From Croceibacterium selenioxidans (GTDB taxonomy: Bacteria; Pseudomonadota; Alphaproteobacteria; Sphingomonadales; Sphingomonadaceae), in NCBI RefSeq assembly GCF_018599195.1, contig NZ_JAHFVK010000002.1:814001-878000 (forward strand): a DNA stretch of 64,000 bases, read 5' to 3'. Under the pieces are notes generated by a model. It worked only from the letters and a program-made list of their open reading frames with translations. It was not told the origin of the DNA and searched no databases. Every line of letters starts with the position of its first letter. Positions within the stretch are counted from its first letter, which is position 1. The translations under genes were made by a program, and so were the position numbers. This document shows, one piece after another, positions 19,362 through 28,079 of the stretch.

Positions 19362-20546
19362 ATGAATCCCGCCTTCAATCTTGCCCGGGTTTCGGCCGAA
19401 CAGGCCGCAGCCTTGTTCGACTTGCCGCGCGCGGCTGCGCAATGCCGCGTGGTCGTGGCGATGTCGGGTGGTGTCGACAGCTCGGTCGTCGCGGCTCTGG
19501 CGGCGGCCAGCGGGGCCGAAGTGATCGGGGTGACGTTGCAGCTCTACGATTACGGCGCCGCTACCGGTCGTAAGGGAGCGTGCTGCGCGGGCGACGATAT
19601 CCGCGATGCCCGCAAGGTCTCCGACCGCCTCGGCATCGCGCATTACGTGTTCGATCACGAAAGCCAGTTCCGTGAAGAAGTGGTTGAGCGGTTCGCCGAG
19701 GACTATCTCGCCGGGCGCACCCCGATCCCCTGCATCCGCTGCAACATGGGGCCGAAATTCACCGATTTGCTGCGCATGGCGCGCGAGCTTGGCGCGGATT
19801 GCCTCGCCACCGGCCACTATGTCCGCCGTGTGGAAGGCCCGGCCGGGCCAGAACTGCACCGCGCACTCGATCCGGCGCGGGACCAGTCCTATTTTCTTTA
19901 CGGGACGACCGAGGAGCAGCTCGACTTCCTCCGCTTCCCGCTGGGCGGCATGCCCAAGCAAGAGGTGCGCCGAATCGCCGAAGAGTTCGGCCTCGCGGTC
20001 GCCGCCAAGCCCGACAGTCAGGATATCTGCTTCGTCCCCGACGGCGATTACGCGCGCATCGTCAAATCGGTTCGGCCCGAGGGGGCGCGAACCGGCAAGA
20101 TCGTCCATGCCGAAACCGGCGAGACCCTCGGCGAGCATGCCGGCGTCATCCATTATACCGTCGGCCAGCGCCGCGGGCTGGAGATCGGCGGCCAGGCAGA
20201 GCCGCTCTATGTCGTAGCGCTCGATGCCGGATCCGCGGAGGTGCGGGTCGGCCCCAAGCGTCTGCTCGCCGTCGGATCGGCCCGGATCGCCGAAACCAAC
20301 CGGATCGGCCCCCTGCCGGACGTGCCGCTAACGGCAAAAGTGCGCTCGTTGGCAAAACCCGTGCCCGTCACGCTCGAAGGGCCATTTGGAGAGGGAGCGG
20401 AGGTCACAATCCGCTTCGCCGACCCCGAATTTGGCGTCGCGCCAGGCCAGGCGGCAGTGCTCTATGCTGGCGACAGGGTGGTCGGCGGCGGGTGGATCGA
20501 GGCGACCGAGCCCTATTCCTCCCAGGAATCGAGCACGCAGCCGTAA
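19362..20546 (+). CDS. mnmA: tRNA 2-thiouridine(34) synthase
   Basis: The ATG at 19362 gives a 394-residue MnmA with the PP-loop motif MSGGVDSS at residues 34-41, the catalytic cysteines in IPCIRCN and [11 protein letters not shown], and the C-terminal beta-barrel region ([14 protein letters not shown] onward). It places sulfur on the wobble uridine of Lys, Glu and Gln tRNAs using ATP and a sulfur relay. The frame is open upstream, but that extension has no family features. Its 3' end overlaps the convergent small gene by 34 bp. Confidence 0.95.
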   Translation: MNPAFNLARVSAEQAAALFDLPRAAAQCRVVVAMSGGVDSSVVAALAAASGAEVIGVTLQLYDYGAATGRKGACCAGDDIRDARKVSDRLGIAHYVFDHESQFREEVVERFAEDYLAGRTPIPCIRCNMGPKFTDLLRMARELGADCLATGHYVRRVEGPAGPELHRALDPARDQSYFLYGTTEEQLDFLRFPLGGMPKQEVRRIAEEFGLAVAAKPDSQDICFVPDGDYARIVKSVRPEGARTGKIVHAETGETLGEHAGVIHYTVGQRRGLEIGGQAEPLYVVALDAGSAEVRVGPKRLLAVGSARIAETNRIGPLPDVPLTAKVRSLAKPVPVTLEGPFGEGAEVTIRFADPEFGVAPGQAAVLYAGDRVVGGGWIEATEPYSSQESSTQP

Positions 20547-20851
20547 CCGTCGCGGTAACGGGCCGTGTCGCTGGCGATCAACGGCACGCTCGCGGTCACA
20601 CTCTTGGCCTCTTCGTCGTCGCTAAGAAAAACCACTTCCATGCCGGGCTCAAAGTCCTTCTTGCAGTCGCCCAGACTACGCCCGGCGACGTAGCGGCATG
20701 AACAAGCCGTGCGAGCGCCATAAGCCGTACCGACCGTGGTGTAGCCCGCGATAGGCTCGCGGTAGATCCACGCCAGCACACCGCCGAGAACAAGGAGCCC
20801 AAGCAAGACCGAGGGCCATAGCCTGCGCTTATACCCAGTTGTGCGCGCCAT
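20513..20851 (-). CDS. Small membrane-anchored Cys-rich protein, divergent from serine hydrolase
   Basis: A 112-residue protein from ATG 20851 with one N-terminal membrane helix (about residues 11-31) and a periplasmic part containing [14 protein letters not shown]. That motif resembles the cysteine-containing N-terminal segment (C-S-x-x-F-V-x-G-R) that I recall preceding the hydrolase domain in longer serine hydrolases. The next gene, divergent by 65 bp, is a serine hydrolase lacking that segment, so the two may be a split pair. This is an inference from motif memory and position. The gene overlaps the 3' end of mnmA. Confidence 0.6.
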   Translation of the reverse strand: MARTTGYKRRLWPSVLLGLLVLGGVLAWIYREPIAGYTTVGTAYGARTACSCRYVAGRSLGDCKKDFEPGMEVVFLSDDEEAKSVTASVPLIASDTARYRDGYGCVLDSWEE

Positions 20852-20916
20852 GCTTCGCCCACTCGTTCGCTTTGCGGTTGCCATCGTCCAGTGCCTGTTG
20901 GAATAGGTGCGCGCCG

Positions 20917-22044
20917 ATGCCGCGCCCTGCCCTCACTAGCTTCCTTGCCGCCGCCCTGCCAGCCCTGCTCTTGGCGAGTTGTGGCGATGGCTCGTCCACG
21001 TCCGAGCCACCGGTGCCGCCCGCTGCGCTCAAGGCGGTGGTCGAGAACCCGGGCGTCAACCGCGAGAAGCTCGCCCGCGCCGTGGACGAAGCCTTCACTC
21101 GAGAAGGTATCGGCGAGACGCGCGCGCTCATCGTGATGCACGGGGGCGAGGTCGTGGCCGAGCGTTACGGCGAGGGTTACGGGCCGGAGACGCGCTTCCT
21201 TGGCTGGTCGATGTCCAAGACGGTGACGGGGGTGTTGATCGGCCTGCTCGTAGCCGACGGGCGCCTCCACCTTGATGAGCCGCCTCCCATCCCGCGCTGG
21301 CAGCGCGCAGGCGATCCTCGCGGCGAGATTACGCTGCGCCAGCTGCTGCAGATGCGCTCTGGCCTTCGACACGAAGAGAAGGCGGAGCCGGTCTACACTT
21401 CGGGCGAAGTGCGGATGATGTTCCTCGACGGGCGCGACAACATGGCCGGCTGGGCCGAGGCGCAGCCACTCGAAAGCGAGCCGGGGCGCAAGTTCAAGTA
21501 TTCAACGCCCGATGCGATGATCCTCTCCGACGTAGCCGGTCGTGTCGTGGCGCCGGACGCCGGAACGGCGGCGGAACGGCAGCGGTTGATGGCGGACTAC
21601 CTCGACGCTCGCCTGGCCGTGCCGCTCGGAATGAAGTCACTCACTGCCGAATACGATCGGGCTGGGACGATGATGGGCGGCAGCATGGTCTGGGCGACCG
21701 CTCCGGACTGGGCCCGTTTTGGCGAATTCCTGCGCCGGAAAGGCTCGGTCAAAGGAGCGCAGATCGTACCGCGGGCCTGGATCGAGTTCATGACCAAGCC
21801 GAGTCCGCGCTCGTCCGACTATGGCGCCACCGTGTGGCTCAACCGCGATTCGGGCGGTGACCGCGAGGTGCTGTTCCCCGAAGAGGGCCCCGGCGATCTG
21901 TTCGCGGCGGTCGGCCATCTTGGACAGTACGTTCTTGTCTCGCCGAGCCGCCAGCTTACCGTGGTCCGCCTCGGCAAGACCGACGAGCCCGATCGGGCCG
22001 CGCTCGTCGAGACACTGGCAAGGATCGTCGACCTCTACCGCTAG
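20917..22044 (+). CDS. Serine hydrolase lipoprotein, beta-lactamase/class C fold
   Basis: A 375-residue lipoprotein (lipobox LASC, Cys22) with the penicillin-binding-type catalytic motif SMSK (Ser98, Lys101), a YST motif as second element, and a conserved GxxxTLRQLLQMRSG region. It belongs to the beta-lactamase-related esterases, amidases and peptidases. A role as true beta-lactamase is not implied. The ATG at 20917 was chosen because the lipoprotein signal follows it. The stop codon shares the palindrome CTAG with the convergent PhzF gene. Confidence 0.85.
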   Translation: MPRPALTSFLAAALPALLLASCGDGSSTSEPPVPPAALKAVVENPGVNREKLARAVDEAFTREGIGETRALIVMHGGEVVAERYGEGYGPETRFLGWSMSKTVTGVLIGLLVADGRLHLDEPPPIPRWQRAGDPRGEITLRQLLQMRSGLRHEEKAEPVYTSGEVRMMFLDGRDNMAGWAEAQPLESEPGRKFKYSTPDAMILSDVAGRVVAPDAGTAAERQRLMADYLDARLAVPLGMKSLTAEYDRAGTMMGGSMVWATAPDWARFGEFLRRKGSVKGAQIVPRAWIEFMTKPSPRSSDYGATVWLNRDSGGDREVLFPEEGPGDLFAAVGHLGQYVLVSPSRQLTVVRLGKTDEPDRAALVETLARIVDLYR

Positions 22045-22841
22045 AGGTAGAAGTTACCCTCAACGACGGTGACGCACTCTCCGCCCAGCCACGCCTGATC
22101 CCCGTCGAGCCGGCAGGTGAGGTCACCGCCACGTGCCGATGCCTGGTGCGCGGTGAAGCTGGAGCGCCTGAACCTAGCCGCCCAGAACGCCGTCAGCACG
22201 GCATGGGCGGAACCCGTGACGCTATCCTCATCGACCCCGCCGCCCGGTACGAAAACCCGGCTGACGACGTCGAAATCGCGACCGGGCGCAGTGCAGATGA
22301 ATTGATCATCGCCCAATTGGCCAAGGCCGCGCAAATCGGGCGTGAGTGCCCGGACCTGATCTTCGTTCTCAAACACGAACACGTTGTAACGGTCGGGATT
22401 CCGCCAGACTTCAAGCGGCTTCGCACCGAGAAGAGCGACCGCCTCCGGCCATTCGCCGGGCGTGGTCGGGATCACCGGCAGGGCGAGTTCGTAACCACCC
22501 TCTGCGAGGCGCCGCACTTCGAGCACTCCGGCTTTGCGTGTCCGGAACGTGACCCGCTCGCCGCCGTCCCGCCCGAGCAAGACATGTCCGCTGGCGAGCG
22601 TGGCATGCCCGCACAGCCGAATCTCGCACGTGGGCGTGAACCAGCGCAGTTCCCAGTCGGCCTCCCCGCTCGCGTCGGGCACCACGAAGGCAGTTTCGGC
22701 GAAGTTGTTCTCCTCCCCGATGGCCTGCAGCACTGCGTCGGGCAGCCATTCCGCCAGTGGCATGACCGCCGCCTGGTTCCCCGCGAAGGGACGATCGGCG
22801 AAGGCATCGACATGCCAGTAGGGAAAGGACACGCGAGTCAC
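22041..22841 (-). CDS. PhzF-family isomerase/epimerase
   Basis: A 266-residue protein with a diaminopimelate-epimerase-like fold: N-terminal FPYWHVDAFADRPFAGNQAAV, the catalytic-type glutamate in NNFAETAFV (Glu49), and GHATLASGHVLL. PhzF proteins isomerise small acidic substrates; most genomic members have no assigned substrate and no phenazine link. The GTG start overlaps the stop of the CDF transporter by 4 bp (GTGA), making a three-gene chain with pdxH. Confidence 0.88.
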   Translation of the reverse strand: MTRVSFPYWHVDAFADRPFAGNQAAVMPLAEWLPDAVLQAIGEENNFAETAFVVPDASGEADWELRWFTPTCEIRLCGHATLASGHVLLGRDGGERVTFRTRKAGVLEVRRLAEGGYELALPVIPTTPGEWPEAVALLGAKPLEVWRNPDRYNVFVFENEDQVRALTPDLRGLGQLGDDQFICTAPGRDFDVVSRVFVPGGGVDEDSVTGSAHAVLTAFWAARFRRSSFTAHQASARGGDLTCRLDGDQAWLGGECVTVVEGNFYL

Positions 22842-23773
22842 GGCTTGGTCTCCAGCTTGGTGAATTCATCGGATTCGACCAGCTTGTTGCCCGGTTCGTC
22901 GACATGCCCGGCAGGGTCGATATGGATCAGCAGTTCGAGCCCGGGAAAAGCCGAACACAAGTCCGCTTCGACACGCTCGATGATGTCGTGCGCTTCGGCG
23001 ACGGTCATTTCGGGCGGAAGATCGACGTGGAACTGGGCGAAATCGCTTCCGCCACTGGTGCGGGTGCGCAAGTCGTGCAGCTTGCTGAGTTCGGGGTGCT
23101 GGGCCGCGCGTTCCACGAAGCGCTGGCGCTTCTCCTCCGGCCACTCGCGATCCATCAGGTGATCGATCGCCTCGGTCGAGGCACGCCACGCCCCCCATGC
23201 GAGCCATGCTGCAATGCCGAGCCCGAACAGCGGGTCCGCCCGTGTAAAACCGAGATATTGGTCGAGCACCAGCGCCGCGATCACCGCGAGGTTGAGAAAC
23301 AGGTCCGACTTGTAGTGCAGGTTGTCGGTCCTGATGGCGATCGAACCGGTGCGACGGATCACGTGGTTCTGCCAGGCAAGCAGCCCCATCGTCGCGCCGA
23401 TGGCAATGATCGAGACGAGGATGCCCTGTCCAGCCGCCTCGGTCCGGCCGCCTTCGATCAGCGCCGTCACAGCCCGCAAGCCGATAGCGCCTGCCGATAG
23501 GACGATCAGGATTACCTGAAACATCGCGGCCAGGGACTCGGCCTTGCCGTGGCCGAACCGGTGGCTTTCGTCCGCCGGCTGCGCCGCGACCCACACTCCG
23601 ATCAGCGTGGCAAGGCTGGCGATCATGTCGAGCACGGTGTCCGCAAGGCTGCCGAGCATGGCGGTCGAGGACGTGGTCCAGGCCGCCCAGCCCTTCAGAA
23701 TCGCCAGGAACAGCGCCATCCCCAGCGAGGCGAAGGCCGCACTACGAGTGAGCAAGGCGCGATCTTCGGTCAT
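22838..23773 (-). CDS. Cation diffusion facilitator (CDF) metal transporter
   Basis: A 311-residue inner-membrane divalent-metal/proton antiporter. Membrane segments occupy about residues 10-200, with ligand motifs SLADTVLDM and HRFGHGKAE, and a cytoplasmic C-terminal domain (HDLRTRTSGGSDFAQFHVDLPPE) of the ferredoxin-like CDF type. FieF-like members export Zn or Fe. I chose the ATG at 23773 because it overlaps the pdxH stop by 4 bp; an upstream in-frame start at 23797 would lie inside pdxH. It is translationally coupled on both sides. Confidence 0.9.
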   Translation of the reverse strand: MTEDRALLTRSAAFASLGMALFLAILKGWAAWTTSSTAMLGSLADTVLDMIASLATLIGVWVAAQPADESHRFGHGKAESLAAMFQVILIVLSAGAIGLRAVTALIEGGRTEAAGQGILVSIIAIGATMGLLAWQNHVIRRTGSIAIRTDNLHYKSDLFLNLAVIAALVLDQYLGFTRADPLFGLGIAAWLAWGAWRASTEAIDHLMDREWPEEKRQRFVERAAQHPELSKLHDLRTRTSGGSDFAQFHVDLPPEMTVAEAHDIIERVEADLCSAFPGLELLIHIDPAGHVDEPGNKLVESDEFTKLETKP

Positions 23774-24369
23774 GGGTACAGCAGCACGCTCGTCCAATCG
23801 CCACCGGCGCGGACATACTGGCGCCGCTCGTGCAGCCGGTGCTCTCGTGACAGCCAGAACTCCATCCGTTCGGGGACAAGGCGAAAGCCCGTCCAGTGCG
23901 GCGGGCGCGGCACACCCTCCCCGTGGCGCGCCCGCAAGTCCTCGACCCGGTCAAGGTAAGTCTTGCGACTGTCGAGGGGGCGCGACTGATCCGAAGCCGC
24001 CGATCCGAGCCGCGAATCGGGGTGCCGCGAAGCGAAGTAGGCGTCGGCCATCTCGGGCCCGACCTCCTCGAGCCGACCTTCGATCCGGATTTGCCTCCCG
24101 AGCGACTTCCAGTGGAACAGCAGCGCCGCGCGCGGATTGGCCCGAATCTCCCCGCCTTTGCGGCTCTCGGCATTGGTATAGAACACGTAGCCCTGGGGCC
24201 CGTGCTCCTTCAGCAGCACCATGCGCACCGAGGGCATGCCGTCCGCGGAGGCCGTGGCCAGCGCCATGGCATTCGCATCGTTCGGCTCGCTGGCCCGCGC
24301 CTCCGCGAACCAGGATTCGAACAACTCGTAAGGATCGCCATGCGGGATCGCGTCCTGTTCATCCTTCAC
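23770..24369 (-). CDS. pdxH: Pyridoxamine 5'-phosphate oxidase
   Basis: A 199-residue FMN enzyme making pyridoxal 5'-phosphate, the vitamin B6 cofactor. Family segments are ANAMALATASADGMPSVRMVLLK, YTNAESRKGGE, the FMN-binding stretch AALLFHWKSLGRQIRIEG and the C-terminal RLHERRQYVR. The GTG at 24369 is preferred: GGAAAGG lies 9 bases upstream. The longer frame begins with TTG and has no ribosome-binding site. It heads the pdxH-CDF-phzF chain and is divergent from the dnaJ-like gene. Confidence 0.92.
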   Translation of the reverse strand: MKDEQDAIPHGDPYELFESWFAEARASEPNDANAMALATASADGMPSVRMVLLKEHGPQGYVFYTNAESRKGGEIRANPRAALLFHWKSLGRQIRIEGRLEEVGPEMADAYFASRHPDSRLGSAASDQSRPLDSRKTYLDRVEDLRARHGEGVPRPPHWTGFRLVPERMEFWLSREHRLHERRQYVRAGGDWTSVLLYP

Positions 24370-24617
24370 GGCGCAGGGCCTTTCCAAGTTGACAGGGGGT
24401 GACGGGGTGACACGGTTCTGACCGAATGTTGGGGACGCCCCCCGAAACTGTCAATTTGCGCAATTTTGTGGAGTTCGAGGCGGCGCGAAAAGTCATGTAA
24501 AGACGCCTAACGCCTCGATCGCCTGTAGGAAATACATAGCGGCGGTTTTGGGCCAGCGTGAGACGATCAGCACAGCCTCGCTTGCGCCTTGCCACTGTTC
24601 TGCCTAGCTAACACGCC

Positions 24618-25583
24618 ATGGCCGATCCCTATTCCACTCTGGGCGTGCAGCGCGGTGCGAGCGAGAAGGACATCAAGTCCGCCTATCGCAAGCTGGCCAA
24701 GGAGCTCCACCCGGATCGCAACAAGGACAATCCCAAGTCATCCGAGCGCTTCGCCGAAGTGACTCGGGCCTACGATCTGCTGTCCGACAAAGACAAGCGG
24801 GCCAAGTTCGACCGTGGCGAAATCGACGCGGACGGTAACCCGGCCATGCCCTTCGGCGGGACGGGCGGCTTTCGTCCAGGTCCCGGCGGCGGAGCGCGCA
24901 GCTATTCGGCGCGTGACTTCCAGGGTTTTGGCGCCGGGGAAGAAACCGACATCAGCGACTTGTTCGAAGGCCTGTTCGGGCGCGGCTCAGGCGGTTTCGG
25001 CGCGCGCGGCGAAGCGCCTGGCGGCATGGGCGGCTTCGGCGGCCGGCGGCAAGCGTCACCGCAACGCGGGGCCAACACCAGCTATCGCCTGAAAGTGCCG
25101 TTCGTCGACGCGGCGACGCTGAAGCCCCAGCGCATTACCTTGTCGACAGGCAACACCATCGACCTCAAGCTGCCCCCCGGCGTCGAGGACGGCACGCAGA
25201 TGCGCCTCAAGGGCAAAGGCGATCCGGGCCCCGCTGGCAGCGGCGACGCGCTGGTGACCATAATGGTCGAATCTCACCCCTTCTACACCCGCGACGGCGA
25301 CGACGTGCGGCTCGACTTGCCGATCACCCTCGACGAAGCGGTGCGTGGCGCGAAAGTGAAAGTGCCCACCGTCGAAGGCCCGGTAATGCTGACAATCGTG
25401 CCCGGCTCCGACTCCGGAAAGGTCTTGCGCCTCAAGGGCCGCGGTTTTTCGAGCAAGAACGGCGGGCGCGGCGACCAGCTTGTGAGGCTTGAGATCCACC
25501 TGCCCGAAAATCTCACGGATCTCACCGAACGGCTCGAAGGCTGGAGCGATGGCACCGGAGTGCGGAACCGGCTGGGCGTCTAA
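24618..25583 (+). CDS. DnaJ-family co-chaperone without zinc finger (CbpA-like)
   Basis: A 321-residue co-chaperone. The J domain (residues 3-65) has the HPD motif at 31-33 that stimulates DnaK ATPase. A Gly/Phe-rich linker (about 70-140) and two C-terminal peptide-binding beta domains (about 150-310) follow; the Cys-rich zinc domain of true DnaJ is absent, which is the type II or CbpA layout. It is followed at 39 bp by the BrkB-like gene and then fabI. No heat-shock promoter stands out in the 248-bp divergent region upstream. Confidence 0.9.
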   Translation: MADPYSTLGVQRGASEKDIKSAYRKLAKELHPDRNKDNPKSSERFAEVTRAYDLLSDKDKRAKFDRGEIDADGNPAMPFGGTGGFRPGPGGGARSYSARDFQGFGAGEETDISDLFEGLFGRGSGGFGARGEAPGGMGGFGGRRQASPQRGANTSYRLKVPFVDAATLKPQRITLSTGNTIDLKLPPGVEDGTQMRLKGKGDPGPAGSGDALVTIMVESHPFYTRDGDDVRLDLPITLDEAVRGAKVKVPTVEGPVMLTIVPGSDSGKVLRLKGRGFSSKNGGRGDQLVRLEIHLPENLTDLTERLEGWSDGTGVRNRLGV

Positions 25584-25622
25584 ACCATTGCGAATGGGAT
25601 GAAGCCGGTTAGGAGGGGTTGG

Positions 25623-26696
25623 ATGGCTCCCGGACTTACGGACCATGACCGACCCGGCCCGCCGGTACCCGATCGCTCCCCAGAGGCGCGGCGCAAGGAA
25701 GCGTTGAGGCATAGGGCGGGACTACCCGCCGATGTTGCCCGGGCGATCGCGCCGGGAAGCCGCCCGCGGCGAGTTGTCGAGCGGGTCCTGACCGGCGCCT
25801 ACAACGACGGCTTCATCCACGCCGGCAATCTCGCCTACATGACGTTGCTGGCGATCTTCCCTTTTGCCATCACGGCCGGAGCGATTTTCACCGCGATCTT
25901 CGAAGAAGGCGATCGCATGGCCATGATCGATGCGGTCCTCGCCGCCGTGCCGCCAGTCGTGGCGGAGGTGATCGAGCCCGTCGCTCGTGACGTGGTGATT
26001 GCGCGAAGCGGCTGGTTTCTCTGGGCCGCGGCGTTTGCCGGCCTGTGGACGGTAGGTAGCCTGATCGAAACGATCCGCGACATCCTCCGCCGGGCCTATG
26101 GCACGCGCCCGACGCAAGCCTTTTGGAAATACCGCGTCTTTTCGACCGGCATCATCCTGGCCGCGGTGGTCTTGCTGATGCTCAGCCTGCTTGCGCAGGT
26201 GTTGATCGGCGCGGCGCAAGAAGTGATCTCCGTCTGGTTCCCCGAGCTCGACGGCGCGATGGGCACGCTCACTTATTCTCGCATGCTGACCGCCGCCGGC
26301 CTCTACGTCTCGCTCTACATGCTGTTCTACATTCTGACGCCGGCCGCCTATCGCAAGCCACGCTATCCCAAATGGCCCGGCGCCTTGCTCGTGACGGTGT
26401 GGTGGGCTGGCGTCACCCTGGCGCTCCCACCCCTGCTGCGGACCGTTTTTGCCTATGACCTGACCTATGGCTCGCTTGCCGGGTTCATGATCGTGCTTTT
26501 CTTTTTCTGGCTGGTGGGCCTAGGGATGGTGATGGGCGCCGAACTCAACGCGGCCCTGGCCGAGACTCCTGAGGAGGAGGAGGACCGGATAGGCCAGACC
26601 GACAACAGGGTTCGCGTGAAAAACGGCGCCGGGAAAGACACCAAGACGGACGGCAAGGAGAACACGATGACGGAGGCTGAGAAGGGAAGCCGATGA
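25623..26696 (+). CDS. YihY/BrkB-family inner-membrane protein
   Basis: A 357-residue protein with about six hydrophobic segments between residues 60 and 310 and the family pattern DGFIHAGNLAYMTLLAIFPF. The start at 25623 follows AGGAGG by 6 bases; a further ATG at 25599 lacks such a site. Family function is unsettled (once called ribonuclease BN; linked to envelope or serum resistance in some species). The C-terminal tail is highly charged (Glu/Asp/Lys-rich). Its TGA overlaps the fabI ATG by 4 bp. Confidence 0.88.
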   Translation: MAPGLTDHDRPGPPVPDRSPEARRKEALRHRAGLPADVARAIAPGSRPRRVVERVLTGAYNDGFIHAGNLAYMTLLAIFPFAITAGAIFTAIFEEGDRMAMIDAVLAAVPPVVAEVIEPVARDVVIARSGWFLWAAAFAGLWTVGSLIETIRDILRRAYGTRPTQAFWKYRVFSTGIILAAVVLLMLSLLAQVLIGAAQEVISVWFPELDGAMGTLTYSRMLTAAGLYVSLYMLFYILTPAAYRKPRYPKWPGALLVTVWWAGVTLALPPLLRTVFAYDLTYGSLAGFMIVLFFFWLVGLGMVMGAELNAALAETPEEEEDRIGQTDNRVRVKNGAGKDTKTDGKENTMTEAEKGSR

Positions 26697-27499
26697 CATC
26701 TGGATTGATGGTTGGAAAGCGGGGGCTGATCATGGGCCTCGCGAATGAGAAATCGCTGGCCTGGGGCATCGCGCAAAAGCTGCGGGAGCATGGCGCGGAA
26801 CTGGCCTTTTCCTATCAGGGGGAAGCTCTTGAGAAGCGGGTACGCCCGCTGGCGGAACAGCTGGGATCGGACTTCTGCTTCGACTGTGACGTTTCGAGCA
26901 TGGAAGCGCTCGATGCGGCGTTCGAGACCTTGAAGTCGCGCTGGGACACGATCGACTTCGTCGTCCACGCGATCGGCTTTTCCGACAAGACCGAGCTGCG
27001 CGGAAAGTATGTCGACACCAGCCTCGACAACTTCCTGATGACGATGAACATTTCGGCCTACTCGTTGGTCGCGGTGACCAGGCGCGCGCGGGAGATGATG
27101 CCGAACGGCGGTTCGATCCTGACGCTGACCTACTACGGCGCCGAGAAGGTTGTACCGCACTACAACGTCATGGGCGTGGCCAAGGCAGCGCTGGAAACCA
27201 GCGTGAAGTACCTGGCCAACGACCTCGGTCCGGAGAACATTCGCGTCAACGCTATCAGCGCGGGCCCGATCAAGACCCTCGCCGCGAGCGGGATCGGCGA
27301 CTTCCGGTACATCCTCAAGTGGAACGAGCTGAACTCTCCCCTTCGCCGCAATACCACGATCGAGGATGTCGGCGGGGCCGGTCTCTACATGCTCAGCGAC
27401 TTGTCGAGTGGCGTTACGGGCGAAGTCCATCATGTGGATTCCGGCTATCACGTCGTCGGCATGAAGCAGGAAGACGCGCCGGATATCTCGCTCGTCTAG
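26693..27499 (+). CDS. fabI: Enoyl-ACP reductase (NADH), fatty-acid synthesis
   Basis: A 268-residue short-chain-dehydrogenase-fold enzyme. The N-terminal nucleotide-binding motif GLIMGLANEKSLAWGIA is FabI-specific, and the catalytic pair is Tyr157 and Lys164 in YNVMGVAK. It performs the last reduction of each elongation cycle in type II fatty-acid synthesis and is the target of triclosan-type inhibitors. It is translationally coupled to the BrkB-like membrane protein. A variant with several substitutions, or FabV, was considered and is not needed to explain the motifs. Confidence 0.95.
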   Translation: MTSGLMVGKRGLIMGLANEKSLAWGIAQKLREHGAELAFSYQGEALEKRVRPLAEQLGSDFCFDCDVSSMEALDAAFETLKSRWDTIDFVVHAIGFSDKTELRGKYVDTSLDNFLMTMNISAYSLVAVTRRAREMMPNGGSILTLTYYGAEKVVPHYNVMGVAKAALETSVKYLANDLGPENIRVNAISAGPIKTLAASGIGDFRYILKWNELNSPLRRNTTIEDVGGAGLYMLSDLSSGVTGEVHHVDSGYHVVGMKQEDAPDISLV

Positions 27500-27564
27500 C
27501 GGGTCTTTTCTAGCACCTTCGTTCCTGATATGTTCTCATCGTCGATTCGCGATGGAGGATGATC

Positions 27565-27966
27565 ATGGCCGAGTCCGGAGGATGCCAGTGCGGCGCCGTA
27601 CGTTATGAGATAGAGGGGGAGCCGGCGCACAACGCTGTCTGCCACTGCGCGGATTGCCGTGCCGCTGCCGGCGCACCGATGGTAACGTGGTTGGCGGTGA
27701 AGGAAGATCAGTTTCACCTGCAACAGGGAGAGCTGACGACCTATCACGGCAAGAACGGCGCCGAACGGCAGTTCTGCCCGACCTGCGGCACCGGCCTGTT
27801 CTATCGCAACGCCGGGGTGCTGCCGGGAATTGTCGACGTCCAGTCGGCCACTCTCGACAATGCTGCGGCGATGCCGCCCGGCGCGCAGATCCAGGTCGCC
27901 GAACGGCTGCCGTGGATGAAGGACCTTTCCGCGCTGCCTGAATTTGAGCGGTACCCGGGAGGCTGA
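27565..27966 (+). CDS. GFA-family zinc protein (glutathione-dependent formaldehyde-activating-like)
   Basis: A 133-residue protein with the paired cysteine motifs of the GFA/CENP-V fold: GGCQCGAVRY, CHCADCR and FCPTCGTGLFY, which bind zinc. Most members are of unknown substrate; the name derives from a formaldehyde-glutathione activity. I chose ATG 27565 because it lies 6 bases after GGAGG; the ATG at 27559 touches that site. It is a stand-alone gene between fabI and a repeat-containing gap. Confidence 0.88.
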   Translation: MAESGGCQCGAVRYEIEGEPAHNAVCHCADCRAAAGAPMVTWLAVKEDQFHLQQGELTTYHGKNGAERQFCPTCGTGLFYRNAGVLPGIVDVQSATLDNAAAMPPGAQIQVAERLPWMKDLSALPEFERYPGG

Positions 27967-27984
27967 ATTCGCTCGTCCTCTTGA

Positions 27985-28076
27985 GACAGGGAGTGGTGCC
28001 GCAGGCGCGGAGGGTGAGGGGCCACTAGCTTTCGTCTAACGCCCTCGTCCCCAACCTTCTCCCCAGGGGGGAAGGG
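27985..28076. repeat. Palindromic GC-rich intergenic repeat (REP-like)
   Basis: The gap between the GFA gene and wecC contains a GTGG...CCAC block (GTGGTGCCGCAGGCG, then GGAGGGTGAGGGGCCAC) and an imperfect 10-bp stem at 28055-28075 (CCTTCTCCCC against GGGGGGAAGG). Such paired C-rich and G-rich stretches are typical of dispersed palindromic elements in sphingomonad genomes. The stem may also end transcription from wecC. Only one copy of this exact form is seen in the window. Confidence 0.45.
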
Positions 28077-28079
28077 CTA

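Noticed and set aside
24359-24595. 78-codon ORF in the pdxH/dnaJ gap
   Set aside because: It overlaps the pdxH start, has Arg/Cys-rich composition, no ribosome-binding site and no recognisable motif.
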